This document shows, in pieces, positions 17,941-26,639 of a stretch of DNA of 64,000 bases (its first letter is position 1; each line of letters starts with the position of its first letter). The notes below the pieces were generated by a model. That model made no database searches, had not been told where the DNA came from, and saw nothing but the letters and a program-made list of their open reading frames with translations. Both the position numbers and the translations under genes were made by a program. Source of the DNA: Tepidanaerobacter acetatoxydans Re1 (GTDB lineage: Bacteria > Bacillota > Thermosediminibacteria > Thermosediminibacterales > Tepidanaerobacteraceae); assembly GCF_000328765.2 (NCBI RefSeq), contig NC_019954.2, positions 686,501-750,500 on the forward strand, given 5' to 3'.

Positions 17941-17969
17941 TTCCAGGGAGCTTTTTAAGCTCCCTGGAA
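17941..17969 (+). repeat. Perfect intercistronic hairpin after the binding-protein gene
   Basis: A 13-bp perfect stem, TTCCAGGGAGCTT with AAGCTCCCTGGAA, closes a TTT loop. No T tract follows (ATAAAGGGG), so it is probably an mRNA 3'-end protecting element or partial attenuator, not a full terminator. Confidence 0.85.
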
Positions 17970-17986
17970 TAAAGGGGCGATTAAAA

Positions 17987-19486
17987 GTGACAAAGAAACC
18001 TTATCTTAAAATGAAGGGCATCTCAAAGCAATTTCCGGGTGTGATAGCACTTGATTCGGTAAATTTTGAAGTTGCTAAAGGCGAGGTTCATGGTCTTGTA
18101 GGCGAAAATGGTGCTGGAAAATCAACTCTGATAAAGATATTGACCGGAGCTTATGAAAAAGATGAGGGTCAAATTTATATAGACAATAAAGAGATACATA
18201 TATCAAATCCTAAACAGGCGATCGACATGGGAATTGTCGCTATATATCAAGAATTGAATTTAAGTCCGCATTTTTCAGCTGCAGAGAATATTTTTCTTGG
18301 GCAAGAAATAAAAATGGGGAATGTTATTAATTTTATTGATTGGAAAGCAACAAAAAGAGAAGCGATGCGTCTTTTAAATGAATTGGGTCAGGATTTAGAT
18401 ATTAATATACCCGTAAAGCAATTAGGTATAGGTCAGCAGCAAATGGTAGAAATAGCTAAGGCATTATCAAAAAATGCTAATATTATTATAATGGATGAAC
18501 CAACCTCAAGCTTAAGTCTAAATGAAACTGAAGAATTATTGAAAGCTATTGATAGATTAAGGGGAAAAGGAATTTCTGTCATATTTATATCGCATAGACT
18601 GGAAGAAGTTTTTGAAATATGTGACAGGATTACAGTCATGAGGGATGGTAAGAAAATAGTGACAGTAGAAGCTAGGGAAACTAATAAAGATGAGATTATA
18701 AAGTATATGGTAGGCAGAAGCTTAGAGCAGCAATATCCCAAAAAACCAACTAGGCGGGGTGCTGAGGCGTTAAGAGTAGAGAACCTTAAACGAGCGGGTA
18801 TTTTTGATGATATAAGCTTTGTTGCATATAGTGGTGAGATTTTAGGTATTTCAGGACTTGTAGGCGCAGGTAGAACTGAAATCGCTAGAAGTATTTTTGG
18901 TGCTGATATAAGAGATAAGGGTGATATTTATGTTTATGGGAAAAAGTGTAATATTTTATCTCCTAGAGATGCAATGAAGGAAGGAATAGCTCTTTTGACT
19001 GAAGACAGGAAAGGACAAGGCTTAATTTTACAACAAGATATAGTAACCAATATTACACTGCCTAGTTTGCCAAGATTCAAGGAAAAATTTTTTATTGATT
19101 TAAAAAAACTATTCCTCGCATCAAAAAGTTTATCAGAAGAATTAGATATAAAAACGCCGTCACTATACAAAAAAGTAATGGAATTAAGCGGTGGAAATCA
19201 GCAGAAGGTGGTAATTGCAAAATGGCTTTGTTATAATGCAAGAATTTTTATTTTTGACGAACCAACGAGGGGCATTGATGTAGGTGCGAAAGTTGAAGTA
19301 TATAACATAATGAATGAGCTAGTATCTAATGGCGCATGCGTTATAATGATATCTTCTGAACTTCCTGAAATTTTAGGTATGAGTGATAGGATTATTGTAT
19401 TACATGAAGGAAGAATAACAGGTGAATTTTCTCGAGAGAATGCCAATCAAGAAATAATCATGAAAGCTGCAACTGGAGGTGTGTAA
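17987..19486 (+). CDS. Ribose-type ABC transporter ATP-binding protein (two ATPase domains)
   Basis: A 499-residue protein with two fused ABC ATPase domains, as in RbsA. The first has Walker A GENGAGKST, signature LGIGQQQMVEIAKAL, and Walker B with MDEPTSSLS. The second has the degenerate Walker A GLVGAGRTE, signature LSGGNQQKVVIAKWL and DEPTRGIDVG. The degenerate second site is normal in this family. It begins with GTG at 17987 behind AAAGGGG. It energises the transporter whose binding protein and permease flank it. The permease gene starts five bases after its stop. Confidence 0.93.
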   Translation: MTKKPYLKMKGISKQFPGVIALDSVNFEVAKGEVHGLVGENGAGKSTLIKILTGAYEKDEGQIYIDNKEIHISNPKQAIDMGIVAIYQELNLSPHFSAAENIFLGQEIKMGNVINFIDWKATKREAMRLLNELGQDLDINIPVKQLGIGQQQMVEIAKALSKNANIIIMDEPTSSLSLNETEELLKAIDRLRGKGISVIFISHRLEEVFEICDRITVMRDGKKIVTVEARETNKDEIIKYMVGRSLEQQYPKKPTRRGAEALRVENLKRAGIFDDISFVAYSGEILGISGLVGAGRTEIARSIFGADIRDKGDIYVYGKKCNILSPRDAMKEGIALLTEDRKGQGLILQQDIVTNITLPSLPRFKEKFFIDLKKLFLASKSLSEELDIKTPSLYKKVMELSGGNQQKVVIAKWLCYNARIFIFDEPTRGIDVGAKVEVYNIMNELVSNGACVIMISSELPEILGMSDRIIVLHEGRITGEFSRENANQEIIMKAATGGV

Positions 19487-19491
19487 GAATT

Positions 19492-20496
19492 ATGAAAGTT
19501 GAGTCTAAAGCAGAAAAAAATGTAGTTCAAGAAAATCAGCAACAAAGCGAAAAAGTTACAAGTTTTTTTTCGCAAATAGGATCAATGGCTGGGCTAATCG
19601 TTCTATTCATATTTTTATCAATTGCCACCCCACACTTTTTTGAGGTAAAAAACCTCATGAACATTGCAAGACAATCAGCTATTAATAGCCTTGTGGCAGT
19701 GGGAATGCTTATGGCTATACTAACTGCAGGAATTGACCTTTCAGTAGGGTCAATCTTAGCATTATCTACTGTCGTGATGGGCATCCTAGTTGTGAAGTTA
19801 AACATGAGTCCTATTATTGGTATTTTAGCCTGTTTAGCCATGGGATCTTTGTTGGGCATTATAAATGGTTTGTTACTTACAAAACTGCACCTTCCTCACC
19901 CATTTATATCAACGCTTGGAATGCAAAACATATGTAGGGGTCTAGCATTAATAGCAACCAAAGCATCTCCTATTTCAGGATTTCCTCCAATTATTCAGTA
20001 TTTGGGCTCTGCTTTTTTAGGACCAGTGCCTGTTAGCTTTATATTAGTTATTGTTATTTATGTGGTTTTTCATATATTTTTAACCCGTACTGCCACCGGC
20101 AGACATATATATGCAGTTGGAGGTAATAAGGAAGCTGCAAGATTATCAGGCATCAACGTAGATGCAATACTGATAACTGTATATACACTTAGTGGTCTTA
20201 TGGCAGCTATGGGAGGTTTGATATTAACCGGAAGAGTCAATGCCGCATATCCACTAGCGGGTTTAGCATATGAAACAGATGCTATTGCCGCTGTGATCAT
20301 TGGAGGAGCAAGTTTTATGGGTGGCGTTGGAACGGTGTGGGGAACATTAATTGGTGCTATGATAATGGCGGTCTTGAGAAATGGCCTCAATCTTTTAGGC
20401 GTTTCTGCAGAATGGCAAACTGTTGCCATCGGAGCTGTTATTATTGGTGCGGTTTATGTTGACGTTATAAGAAGAAGAGCACAAGTTAAAAGTTAA
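19492..20496 (+). CDS. Ribose-type ABC transporter permease
   Basis: A 334-residue integral membrane protein of the RbsC family with eight to ten predicted helices. The first is at about residues 25-50. Marks are ILTAGIDLSVGSILALS, HPFISTLGMQN, TATGRHIYAVGGNKEAARLSGI and the late GGASFMGGVGTVWGTLIGA. It forms the channel for the sugar or inositol bound by the lipoprotein gene two upstream. It is followed by a 71-base gap with no terminator before the first catabolic gene, so transport and breakdown are probably one transcript. Confidence 0.92.
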   Translation: MKVESKAEKNVVQENQQQSEKVTSFFSQIGSMAGLIVLFIFLSIATPHFFEVKNLMNIARQSAINSLVAVGMLMAILTAGIDLSVGSILALSTVVMGILVVKLNMSPIIGILACLAMGSLLGIINGLLLTKLHLPHPFISTLGMQNICRGLALIATKASPISGFPPIIQYLGSAFLGPVPVSFILVIVIYVVFHIFLTRTATGRHIYAVGGNKEAARLSGINVDAILITVYTLSGLMAAMGGLILTGRVNAAYPLAGLAYETDAIAAVIIGGASFMGGVGTVWGTLIGAMIMAVLRNGLNLLGVSAEWQTVAIGAVIIGAVYVDVIRRRAQVKS

Positions 20497-20567
20497 ACAG
20501 CAAAAACAGTATTTTATAATTTTTTGTAATACATTAAGTCAATAAATTATAGAAGGGAGTCTTTATA

Positions 20568-21760
20568 ATGTCAAAAATGAAAGCGGTTACACTGTTTGCA
20601 GATTGGGACCCGCGTCCCGAATTTAAATTAGGGCCTAAGGATATTGAAGGGAAGCAGACCTATTTAGGGAGTAAAGTATGGAGAAACCCGCGTATAGAAA
20701 TTGTAGAGCACGACATACCAAAGCCGCAAAAAGGAGAAGTTCTAATAGAAGTTAAAGCATGTGGAATCTGCGGAAGCGATGTCCATATGGCTCAGCCGGA
20801 TGAAGATGGTTACATACTCTATCCCGGCCTTACAGGATTTCCTGCCATCTTAGGCCATGAACTTTCCGGAGTAGTAGTAGAAGCAGGCCCTGATGCAATT
20901 GACAAAAGAATAAATAAACCCTACAAAGGTGGCGAACTAGTAACAGCCGAAGAGATGATGTGGTGCGGCCAGTGCCAACCCTGTGCCGACGGGTGGCCCA
21001 ACCACTGTGAGAGATTAGATGAGATAGGCTTTAATGTAAACGGAGCATTTGCAAAGTATATTGTCTTACCGGCTAAACTCCTGTGGAGCTTAGAACCCTT
21101 GAAAGCACGATACAAAGAAGAAGACATCTTCCTTGCCGGAAGCCTCGTAGAACCCACATCTGTAGCATATAATGCCGTAATTGAGCGTGGAGGGGGAATA
21201 AGGCAGGAGATAATGTGGTAATATGCGGTGGTGGTCCCATAGGCCTTGCAGCATGTGCCATACTAAAAAGGCATGGAGCAGCCAAAGTAATTCTATCAGA
21301 ACCCTCTGTCGGTCGAGCAGAACTTGGCAAAAAATTAGGGGCTGATTACGTAATTGACCCGACAAAAGTAGACTTTACTGAAGAAGTACTACGACTTACA
21401 GACGGTTATGGGGCAAGCTTATATCTTGAAGCTACAGGATTACCCACTGCAGTGTATCCAGGAATAGAAAAAGCAATATGGGAAGGCAGGACATTAAATT
21501 CGACCATAGTAGTAGTTGCAAGAGCTGATGCCAAAATGCCTGTTACCGGTGAAGTATTACAAGTAAGAAGAGCAAGAATCATCGGAGCACAGGGTCATTC
21601 CGGCCATGGTACCTTCCCCAGAGTCATAGAATGTATGGCAAGTGGAATGGATATGACACCTATGATAACCAAGAAAATAAGCTTGGAAGAAGTGCCGGAA
21701 AACATAATTATGTTAAGAACAGATAGAAAAGAGTGCAAAATAACCTGTGTAATGGACTAA
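20568..21760 (+). pseudogene. iolM: Zinc-dependent dehydrogenase, scyllo-inosose 3-dehydrogenase type (IolM), with a frameshift
   Basis: Two overlapping reading frames together make one full-length medium-chain zinc dehydrogenase of about 396 residues. The first (20568-21221) has ACGICGSDVHM, GHELSGVV and the structural zinc cysteines CGQCQPCADGWPNHC. The second (from about 21215) has the NAD loop VICGGGPIGLAACAILK. At 21201-21210 the read is AGGCAGGAGA; inserting one C after position 21204 would give Arg-Pro-Gly-Asp-Asn-Val and restore a normal domain joint. In the Thermotoga route this enzyme oxidises scyllo-inosose to diketo-inositol. The break could be a real mutation, a sequencing error, or, less likely, a -1 ribosomal shift. 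An AGGAG five bases before the ATG at 21215 could also allow restart. Confidence 0.82.
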
Positions 21761-21788
21761 CAAATATTTTAACAAATAAATAAAAGCT

Positions 21789-21825
21789 GCTATGGGGCGG
21801 ATACAAGACCACCTCGCCCCATAGC
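21789..21825 (+). repeat. Perfect intercistronic hairpin between the iolM-like and iolN-like genes
   Basis: GCTATGGGGCG at 21789-21799 pairs perfectly with CGCCCCATAGC at 21815-21825 around a 15-base loop. AAAAAC follows, not a T run, so it is not a standard + strand terminator. Confidence 0.8.
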
Positions 21826-21858
21826 AAAAACATCAAAGCAAGGAAGAGGAGATATACT

Positions 21859-22980
21859 ATGGAAAAACCAAAGGACAAAAAATGGATATTGACTGACAAT
21901 CCGGCCATAAAGTTTGAAGACAATACCGTAGGAAGGCTGAAAAAACAAATATGGGATGCAAGTGAAGAAGAGATAGATGCCATACTAAAAGAATACGATA
22001 TCCCATCGGAACCGGAACTAGGCAAAGCAGGCACATATATTCAAAATACTCCTAGAGTAAAAGTTATTGAAAAGCGCAGCAAAAATGATATAGTATTTGT
22101 ACCCATAGGATGTACAGAAAACCATGGCATGCATGCTAATTCTGGTCTTGACACATTCATGGTCACACAAATTCTAGAAGGTGTCCGCCGATACACTGCA
22201 AAACAGGGAAGAGAAGTAAGCCTTGCTTTCCCACCGCTAAACTACGGCGGCCATCCATACCACCACCTTGGCATGCCTGGCACAGTTATCATGCCAAAAG
22301 AGGTAGTAGAAGAAACCATCATATATATGATGTTAGGACTGTGGAATGACGGCTTTAGGAAAATAATCTTAGTAAACAATCATGGACATCTGTGGATGCT
22401 AGAATCAGCTATACAAGAATTCATGAAGAGATTCCAACTTCCGGGAATATTCCAGGTATTAGACTGGCATAGGGCCGTTAGAGAGTTTTTCTATCCTACA
22501 GACAGAGAAGACAGCCTAGAGACACACTTTGTCCACGCAGACGAAGCCGAGACTTCAGTAGGACTATTACTTTTCCCTGACATGATTGACATGAGTGTAG
22601 TAGAGGATGCCGAAGGTGAATCATTCCTTCCAGATGGCCACTTTGATAAATCAGTAGACCCCTTTGGAAGACCCCATCGCTGGTCTGAAGGCGAAGGTCA
22701 TGCTGCCATAGAACGGGCCGCTACACCTCAGGGAGTTGTAGGTAAACCAAGCATAGCCTCAGTTAAAAAGGCAAAACGTCCTATCGCTGCAATACTAAAA
22801 TACTTGACTCTAGTACATGACCAGATTCTAGATGCCTTCCCGGCGGGAACAGTGCCACCGGTAGAAAAAATTACATTGCGAACCGAAAAAGAGATGGAGC
22901 CGTTTTTGAAAGAACCCTTCAGCGAAGGTTGGAAATCTGTTTATGAACTGCCGCCTATGGGAGTATTCTATAAATTATAA
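21859..22980 (+). CDS. iolN: Creatininase-family hydrolase, 3-dehydro-scyllo-inosose hydrolase type (IolN)
   Basis: A 373-residue member of the creatininase family. Metal-binding segments are VPIGCTENHGMHANSGLD near residue 83 and HADEAETSVGLLLFP near 230; NNHGH near 173 is also typical. In Thermotoga maritima the homologous enzyme opens the ring of diketo-inositol to give 5-keto-L-gluconate. The assignment here rests on family plus context: it sits between an IolM-like dehydrogenase and IolG- and IolO-like genes behind a ribose-type transporter. The ATG has GGAGAT before it. The N-terminal extension of about 70 residues before the conserved core is longer than in creatinine amidohydrolase. 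Confidence 0.82.
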   Translation: MEKPKDKKWILTDNPAIKFEDNTVGRLKKQIWDASEEEIDAILKEYDIPSEPELGKAGTYIQNTPRVKVIEKRSKNDIVFVPIGCTENHGMHANSGLDTFMVTQILEGVRRYTAKQGREVSLAFPPLNYGGHPYHHLGMPGTVIMPKEVVEETIIYMMLGLWNDGFRKIILVNNHGHLWMLESAIQEFMKRFQLPGIFQVLDWHRAVREFFYPTDREDSLETHFVHADEAETSVGLLLFPDMIDMSVVEDAEGESFLPDGHFDKSVDPFGRPHRWSEGEGHAAIERAATPQGVVGKPSIASVKKAKRPIAAILKYLTLVHDQILDAFPAGTVPPVEKITLRTEKEMEPFLKEPFSEGWKSVYELPPMGVFYKL

Positions 22981-23032
22981 ACATTTTGCTTAAACGAGGC
23001 AGCGACATAATAAACAATAAACCTCCTGTATA

Positions 23033-23068
23033 CCATCCTGTAAAGAAATAAATATCTTTACAGGATGG
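23033..23068 (+). repeat. Perfect intercistronic hairpin between the iolN-like and iolG-like genes
   Basis: CCATCCTGTAAAGA at 23033-23046 pairs perfectly with TCTTTACAGGATGG at 23055-23068. It is followed by TCTCATAAAATAAA, so a U tract is missing. Confidence 0.85.
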
Positions 23069-23108
23069 TCTCATAAAATAAAAATACTAAATGGAGGAGA
23101 TGTAAACC

Positions 23109-24116
23109 GTGAAAAAAATTAAAGTAGGATTAATTGGAGCAGGAAGAATAGGAAGATTTCACGCCGAAACTATCAAAGCTAATGTAGACTTTGTAGAGAT
23201 TAAATCTGTTGCAGATATATTTGCTGAAAATATCAAAGATTGGGCAGAAAATCTTGGGATAAAAAATGTCTATAAAGACGCAAACGAAATATTAGAAGAC
23301 AAGGAAATAGATGCGGTTCTCATATGCTCATCAACCGATACACACTCTCAATTAATTATAGATTCGGCAAAAGCAGGTAAACATATTTTTTGTGAAAAGC
23401 CCATTGACTTTGACTTAAATAGAATACATAAAGCCCTAGATGAGGTAGAAAAAGCAAATGTTAAATTACAAATAGGCTTTCAACGAAGATTCGATCCCAG
23501 CTTTAAACGAGCACATGATATTATAAGAGCAGGCAAAATAGGCGAACCTCACATATTAAAAATTACTTCACGTGACCCCAGTCCACCACCGATAGAATAT
23601 ATTAAAGTATCTGGTGGCATCTTTTTAGATATGACTATACATGACTTTGACATGGCAAGATTTTTAATTGGAAGTGAAGTTGCGGAAGTGTTTGCTACCG
23701 GAGAAGTAAGAGTTGATCCGGAAATCAAAAAAGCAGGAGACATTGATACTGCCATTGTTACGCTAAAATTTTCAGACGGCACCATAGGCGTCATAGATAA
23801 TAGTAGAAAGGCCGTTTACGGCTATGATCAAAGAGTAGAAGTATTTGGCTCAAAAGGAAGCATAGCTGTGAATAATGACCATTTAACAAATACTGTATTA
23901 AGCAATGAAGACGGAATTATAAGCCACAATCCCAAGAACTTTTTCATGGATAGATACAAAGATGCATACATAGCTGAAATTAAGGCGTTTTGCGATAGCA
24001 TATTAAATAATATCAAGCCTCTTGTAACAGGCAAAGACGGCCTTGAACCGGTAATTATCGGCCTTGCTGCAAAAAAATCACTTGCTGAAGGAAAACCGAT
24101 AAAAATAGAAAGATAG
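23109..24116 (+). CDS. iolG: Gfo/Idh/MocA dehydrogenase, inositol 2-dehydrogenase type
   Basis: A 335-residue NAD-dependent dehydrogenase. The N-terminal Rossmann domain has GLIGAGRIGRFHAE, and the family motif CEKPIDFD lies near residue 97 with the catalytic-type lysine. The C-terminal domain has QIGFQRRFDPSFKRAHDII and GGIFLDMTIHDFDMARFL, in which the histidine and aspartate are the usual active-site residues. These match myo-inositol 2-dehydrogenase, which makes scyllo-inosose (2-keto-myo-inositol). It starts with GTG at 23109; GGAGGAG lies eleven bases upstream. The next gene begins 12 bases after its stop. Other sugar dehydrogenases share the fold, so the substrate is context-supported, not proven. 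Confidence 0.85.
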   Translation: MKKIKVGLIGAGRIGRFHAETIKANVDFVEIKSVADIFAENIKDWAENLGIKNVYKDANEILEDKEIDAVLICSSTDTHSQLIIDSAKAGKHIFCEKPIDFDLNRIHKALDEVEKANVKLQIGFQRRFDPSFKRAHDIIRAGKIGEPHILKITSRDPSPPPIEYIKVSGGIFLDMTIHDFDMARFLIGSEVAEVFATGEVRVDPEIKKAGDIDTAIVTLKFSDGTIGVIDNSRKAVYGYDQRVEVFGSKGSIAVNNDHLTNTVLSNEDGIISHNPKNFFMDRYKDAYIAEIKAFCDSILNNIKPLVTGKDGLEPVIIGLAAKKSLAEGKPIKIER

Positions 24117-24127
24117 GTGTTTATAAA

Positions 24128-24934
24128 ATGAAGCTCAGCATTACCATGGCAAAAGAAGCGGCTAAGAATGCACCGATTGTTTTAAGGGGCAGCTATACTG
24201 AAAACATTAAAAAGGCAGCAAAAATGGGATATGATGCGGTAGAAATTCATGTAAATGGCCCAAATACATTGGATATCGAGGAGATACAAAAGGATTGCGA
24301 AGAAAACAATATTGTAGTTTCTACTATCGGAACAGGAATGGGCTATGGAATTGACGGGTTAAGCTTTACAGATCCGGACGGCACTGTTCGAGACAGGGCT
24401 GTAAAGAGGATATTCGATCATATTTGCACTGCTAAAGAACTTGATGCAAAAGTAATAATAGGTTCAATGAGAGGTACAATTGCCGATACAAATGACCGTA
24501 AAAAATATGAAGAATATGCACTTAAATGCTTTGACAAGATTATGAACTCTGCAGAAAAAAATAACGTAATTATACTAAATGAAGCAATAAATCGATATGA
24601 AACCAACTTCATTAATAATATTGAAGAAAGCCTTGAATTTATTGAGAAAATAAATTCACCATATCTCAAGCTGCACTTAGATACATTTCATATGAATATA
24701 GAAGAACAGGATATGGTAAAAAGTATATTGAAAGCAGGAAAATCCTTAGGCCATTTCCATTTTGCCGATAGCGACAGGTGGTACCCTGGCCATGGCCATG
24801 TAGACTTTAAAAGCATTATTAAAGCACTAAAGGACATAAGCTATGATAACTATATAGCCTTTGAATGTCTGCCACTTCCTACACCTGATGAAGCTGCGAG
24901 AAATTCCTTAAGAAACATTAGGCCTTTATTATAA
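24128..24934 (+). CDS. iolO: Xylose-isomerase-like TIM barrel epimerase, 5-keto-L-gluconate epimerase type (IolO)
   Basis: A 268-residue sugar-phosphate isomerase/epimerase-family TIM barrel. Metal ligands can be read in NEAINRYETNF, LHLDTFHMN and HFADSDRWYPGHGHVDF. In the Thermotoga inositol route the homologue epimerises 5-keto-L-gluconate to D-tagaturonate. Here it closes an operon containing transporter, IolM, IolN and IolG homologues, which supports that role. Enzymes that would use tagaturonate (reductase, dehydratase, KDG kinase and aldolase) are not in the window. IolE/IolI-type inositol enzymes have the same fold and are the main alternative. Confidence 0.78.
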   Translation: MKLSITMAKEAAKNAPIVLRGSYTENIKKAAKMGYDAVEIHVNGPNTLDIEEIQKDCEENNIVVSTIGTGMGYGIDGLSFTDPDGTVRDRAVKRIFDHICTAKELDAKVIIGSMRGTIADTNDRKKYEEYALKCFDKIMNSAEKNNVIILNEAINRYETNFINNIEESLEFIEKINSPYLKLHLDTFHMNIEEQDMVKSILKAGKSLGHFHFADSDRWYPGHGHVDFKSIIKALKDISYDNYIAFECLPLPTPDEAARNSLRNIRPLL

Positions 24935-24975
24935 ACAGAAAACAGATGGATTGAATATCTACAATAAATAATAAA

Positions 24976-25017
24976 GCCCATCCGTTGTTTCAAATAAAGT
25001 CTCAACAATGGATGGGC
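24976..25017 (-). terminator. Terminator of the reverse-strand phosphomutase gene, possibly bidirectional
   Basis: GCCCATCCGTTGTT at 24976-24989 pairs with AACAATGGATGGGC at 25004-25017 with one mismatch. Read on the minus strand, the stem runs into TTTATTATTTATT, as expected after the phosphomutase gene. On the plus strand it lacks T's, so it would be weak for the iol operon. Confidence 0.75.
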
Positions 25018-25042
25018 AAAAAGGCAAACAGACAGCGTTATG

Positions 25043-26398
25043 TCAAAAAAGTTTCAAAGGCAGCAGCGCTTTTTGAATCTCATTTTTTATCTTGTCAAGG
25101 CCGTCCTTGCTTGTTGCTTCACATCTAACGATGAGTTCCGGGCCGGTGTTAGAGCTTCTGACAAGTCCCCAACCATCGGGGAAGATTACCCTCGCCCCGT
25201 CTACATCTATTATAGGGTATTTATCCTGAAAGTAGCGTTTTACAGCTTCGACCTTATCAAACTTTTCTTCATCCGGGCACGGCACGCGAAGTTCAGGTGT
25301 AGAATAATATTTGGGCACATCTGCCAGCAGCTCGGAAAGCTTTTTATCGGTATTTGACAAAATTCTTAAAAGCCGGGCAGCAGCATATAGAGCATCATCG
25401 AAACCATAATATTCGTCTGCAAAGAACATATGGCCTGACATTTCACCCGTAAATACGGCACCGATTTCTCTCATTTTTGCCTTTATTAATGAATGGCCTG
25501 TTTTATAGAAGATAGGTTTACCGCCTAATTTTTTTACTTCATCTACGAGGGCTTGTGAGCACTTAACTTCAATAATAGCCACAGCCCCGGGATATTTTGG
25601 CATGATCTCGCGCCAATATAGAATCATCAACATATCGCCATAAATTATATTTCCCTTATCATCAACTACGCCAATGCGGTCCCCATCACCATCAAATCCG
25701 ATTCCTAAATCCAGTTTTTCCCTTAAAACTAATTCTTTCAAGTCTGTTAGATTTTCAGGCTTGACCGGGTCGGGAAAATGATTTGGAAATTTGGGATCAG
25801 ACTCGCAGTATAGAGGGTAAACATCAACACCCAATCGGCGGAAAAGTTTTTCGGCAAAGAGCGAAGCAGTGCCATTTCCACAGTCTATTCCGACTCTGAG
25901 CTTTTTTGAAAGGTGTATTTTTTCGCAAATCATATCAATATAATCCTCTGAAGGGTCCTTATAGGTAAGCGAACCTTGACCTGACAGGAAATCTCCTTTT
26001 TCCATCATAATCCTTAAATTTTGAATTTCGTCACCATATATAGTGCCCGGACCAAATGCCACTTTAAAACCATTAAATTGTGCGGGATTATGACTTGCAG
26101 TTACCATTATTCCTGGATTTATATTAAAATGTATTCTAGCATAATAAAATATAGGAGTTACAACCGTACCTATGTCGACTACATTACATCCGGTAGACAG
26201 CAGACCTTCTGTAACAGCTTTTTTTAAAGATGGTGAAGAAATGCGATTATCACACCCAACAATAACTGAAGTTTCGTTATTTTTTAAGGTATAGGTACCA
26301 AAAGCCTGACCAAGCCTCCTTGCAAAATTTTCATCCAAATCTTCACCAACAACACCTCTTATGTCATACTGCCGAAATATGTAAGGATTTATTTTCAT
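25043..26398 (-). CDS. Phosphoglucomutase/phosphomannomutase
   Basis: A 451-residue alpha-D-phosphohexomutase. The phosphoserine loop is GIMVTASHNPAQFNG near residue 95. The magnesium loop is GIGFDGDGDRIGVVD, and the sugar-binding loop is FTGEMSGHMFF. The C-terminal phosphate-binding part has RSSNTGPELIVRCEA. It interconverts hexose 1- and 6-phosphates for cell-wall and polysaccharide precursors. The frame is open further upstream (to 26419), but AAGGAGG lies nine bases before the ATG at 26398 and the protein then begins KINPYIFRQYDIRG, the usual start. It stands alone on the reverse strand between two forward operons. Confidence 0.92.
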   Translation of the reverse strand: MKINPYIFRQYDIRGVVGEDLDENFARRLGQAFGTYTLKNNETSVIVGCDNRISSPSLKKAVTEGLLSTGCNVVDIGTVVTPIFYYARIHFNINPGIMVTASHNPAQFNGFKVAFGPGTIYGDEIQNLRIMMEKGDFLSGQGSLTYKDPSEDYIDMICEKIHLSKKLRVGIDCGNGTASLFAEKLFRRLGVDVYPLYCESDPKFPNHFPDPVKPENLTDLKELVLREKLDLGIGFDGDGDRIGVVDDKGNIIYGDMLMILYWREIMPKYPGAVAIIEVKCSQALVDEVKKLGGKPIFYKTGHSLIKAKMREIGAVFTGEMSGHMFFADEYYGFDDALYAAARLLRILSNTDKKLSELLADVPKYYSTPELRVPCPDEEKFDKVEAVKRYFQDKYPIIDVDGARVIFPDGWGLVRSSNTGPELIVRCEATSKDGLDKIKNEIQKALLPLKLF

Positions 26399-26578
26399 TA
26401 ACACTTTCCTCCTTGGCACCAGGCAAGTTATTTTAATTTTTTGTAATTGTAATGTATCTGAATTATATCATAAAACTTTTTTGAAGCAAAATATCTCATC
26501 TCACATAGATGACATTTTACTAGAATAAATTCAACATGATATTATCATAGAATAACTATATTTTACCTACTTCATGTA

Positions 26579-26624
26579 TTGACAAATCCAAATTTGATGT
26601 TATACTTAACTAAATACTTAGTTA
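26579..26624 (+). promoter_or_regulatory. tetR promoter with palindromic TetR operator
   Basis: TTGACA at 26579-26584, 16 bases, TATACT at 26601-26606. Directly after it lies TAACTAA-ATAC-TTAGTTA (26607-26624), a palindrome with perfect 7-bp arms. A repressor bound there would block transcription start, as in autoregulated TetR genes. Confidence 0.75.
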
Positions 26625-26639
26625 TATTTGGGGGATTTT

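Noticed and set aside
17941-17969. Hairpin after the binding-protein gene as a full terminator
   Set aside because: There is no T tract and the ATPase and permease genes need the same transcript. It is kept as a stabilising or attenuating stem.
21189-21221. Programmed -1 frameshifting as the explanation of the split IolM gene
   Set aside because: The required direction is -1, but I see no good X-XXY-YYZ slippery heptamer in frame and no downstream pseudoknot. A simple one-base deletion or read error is more economical.
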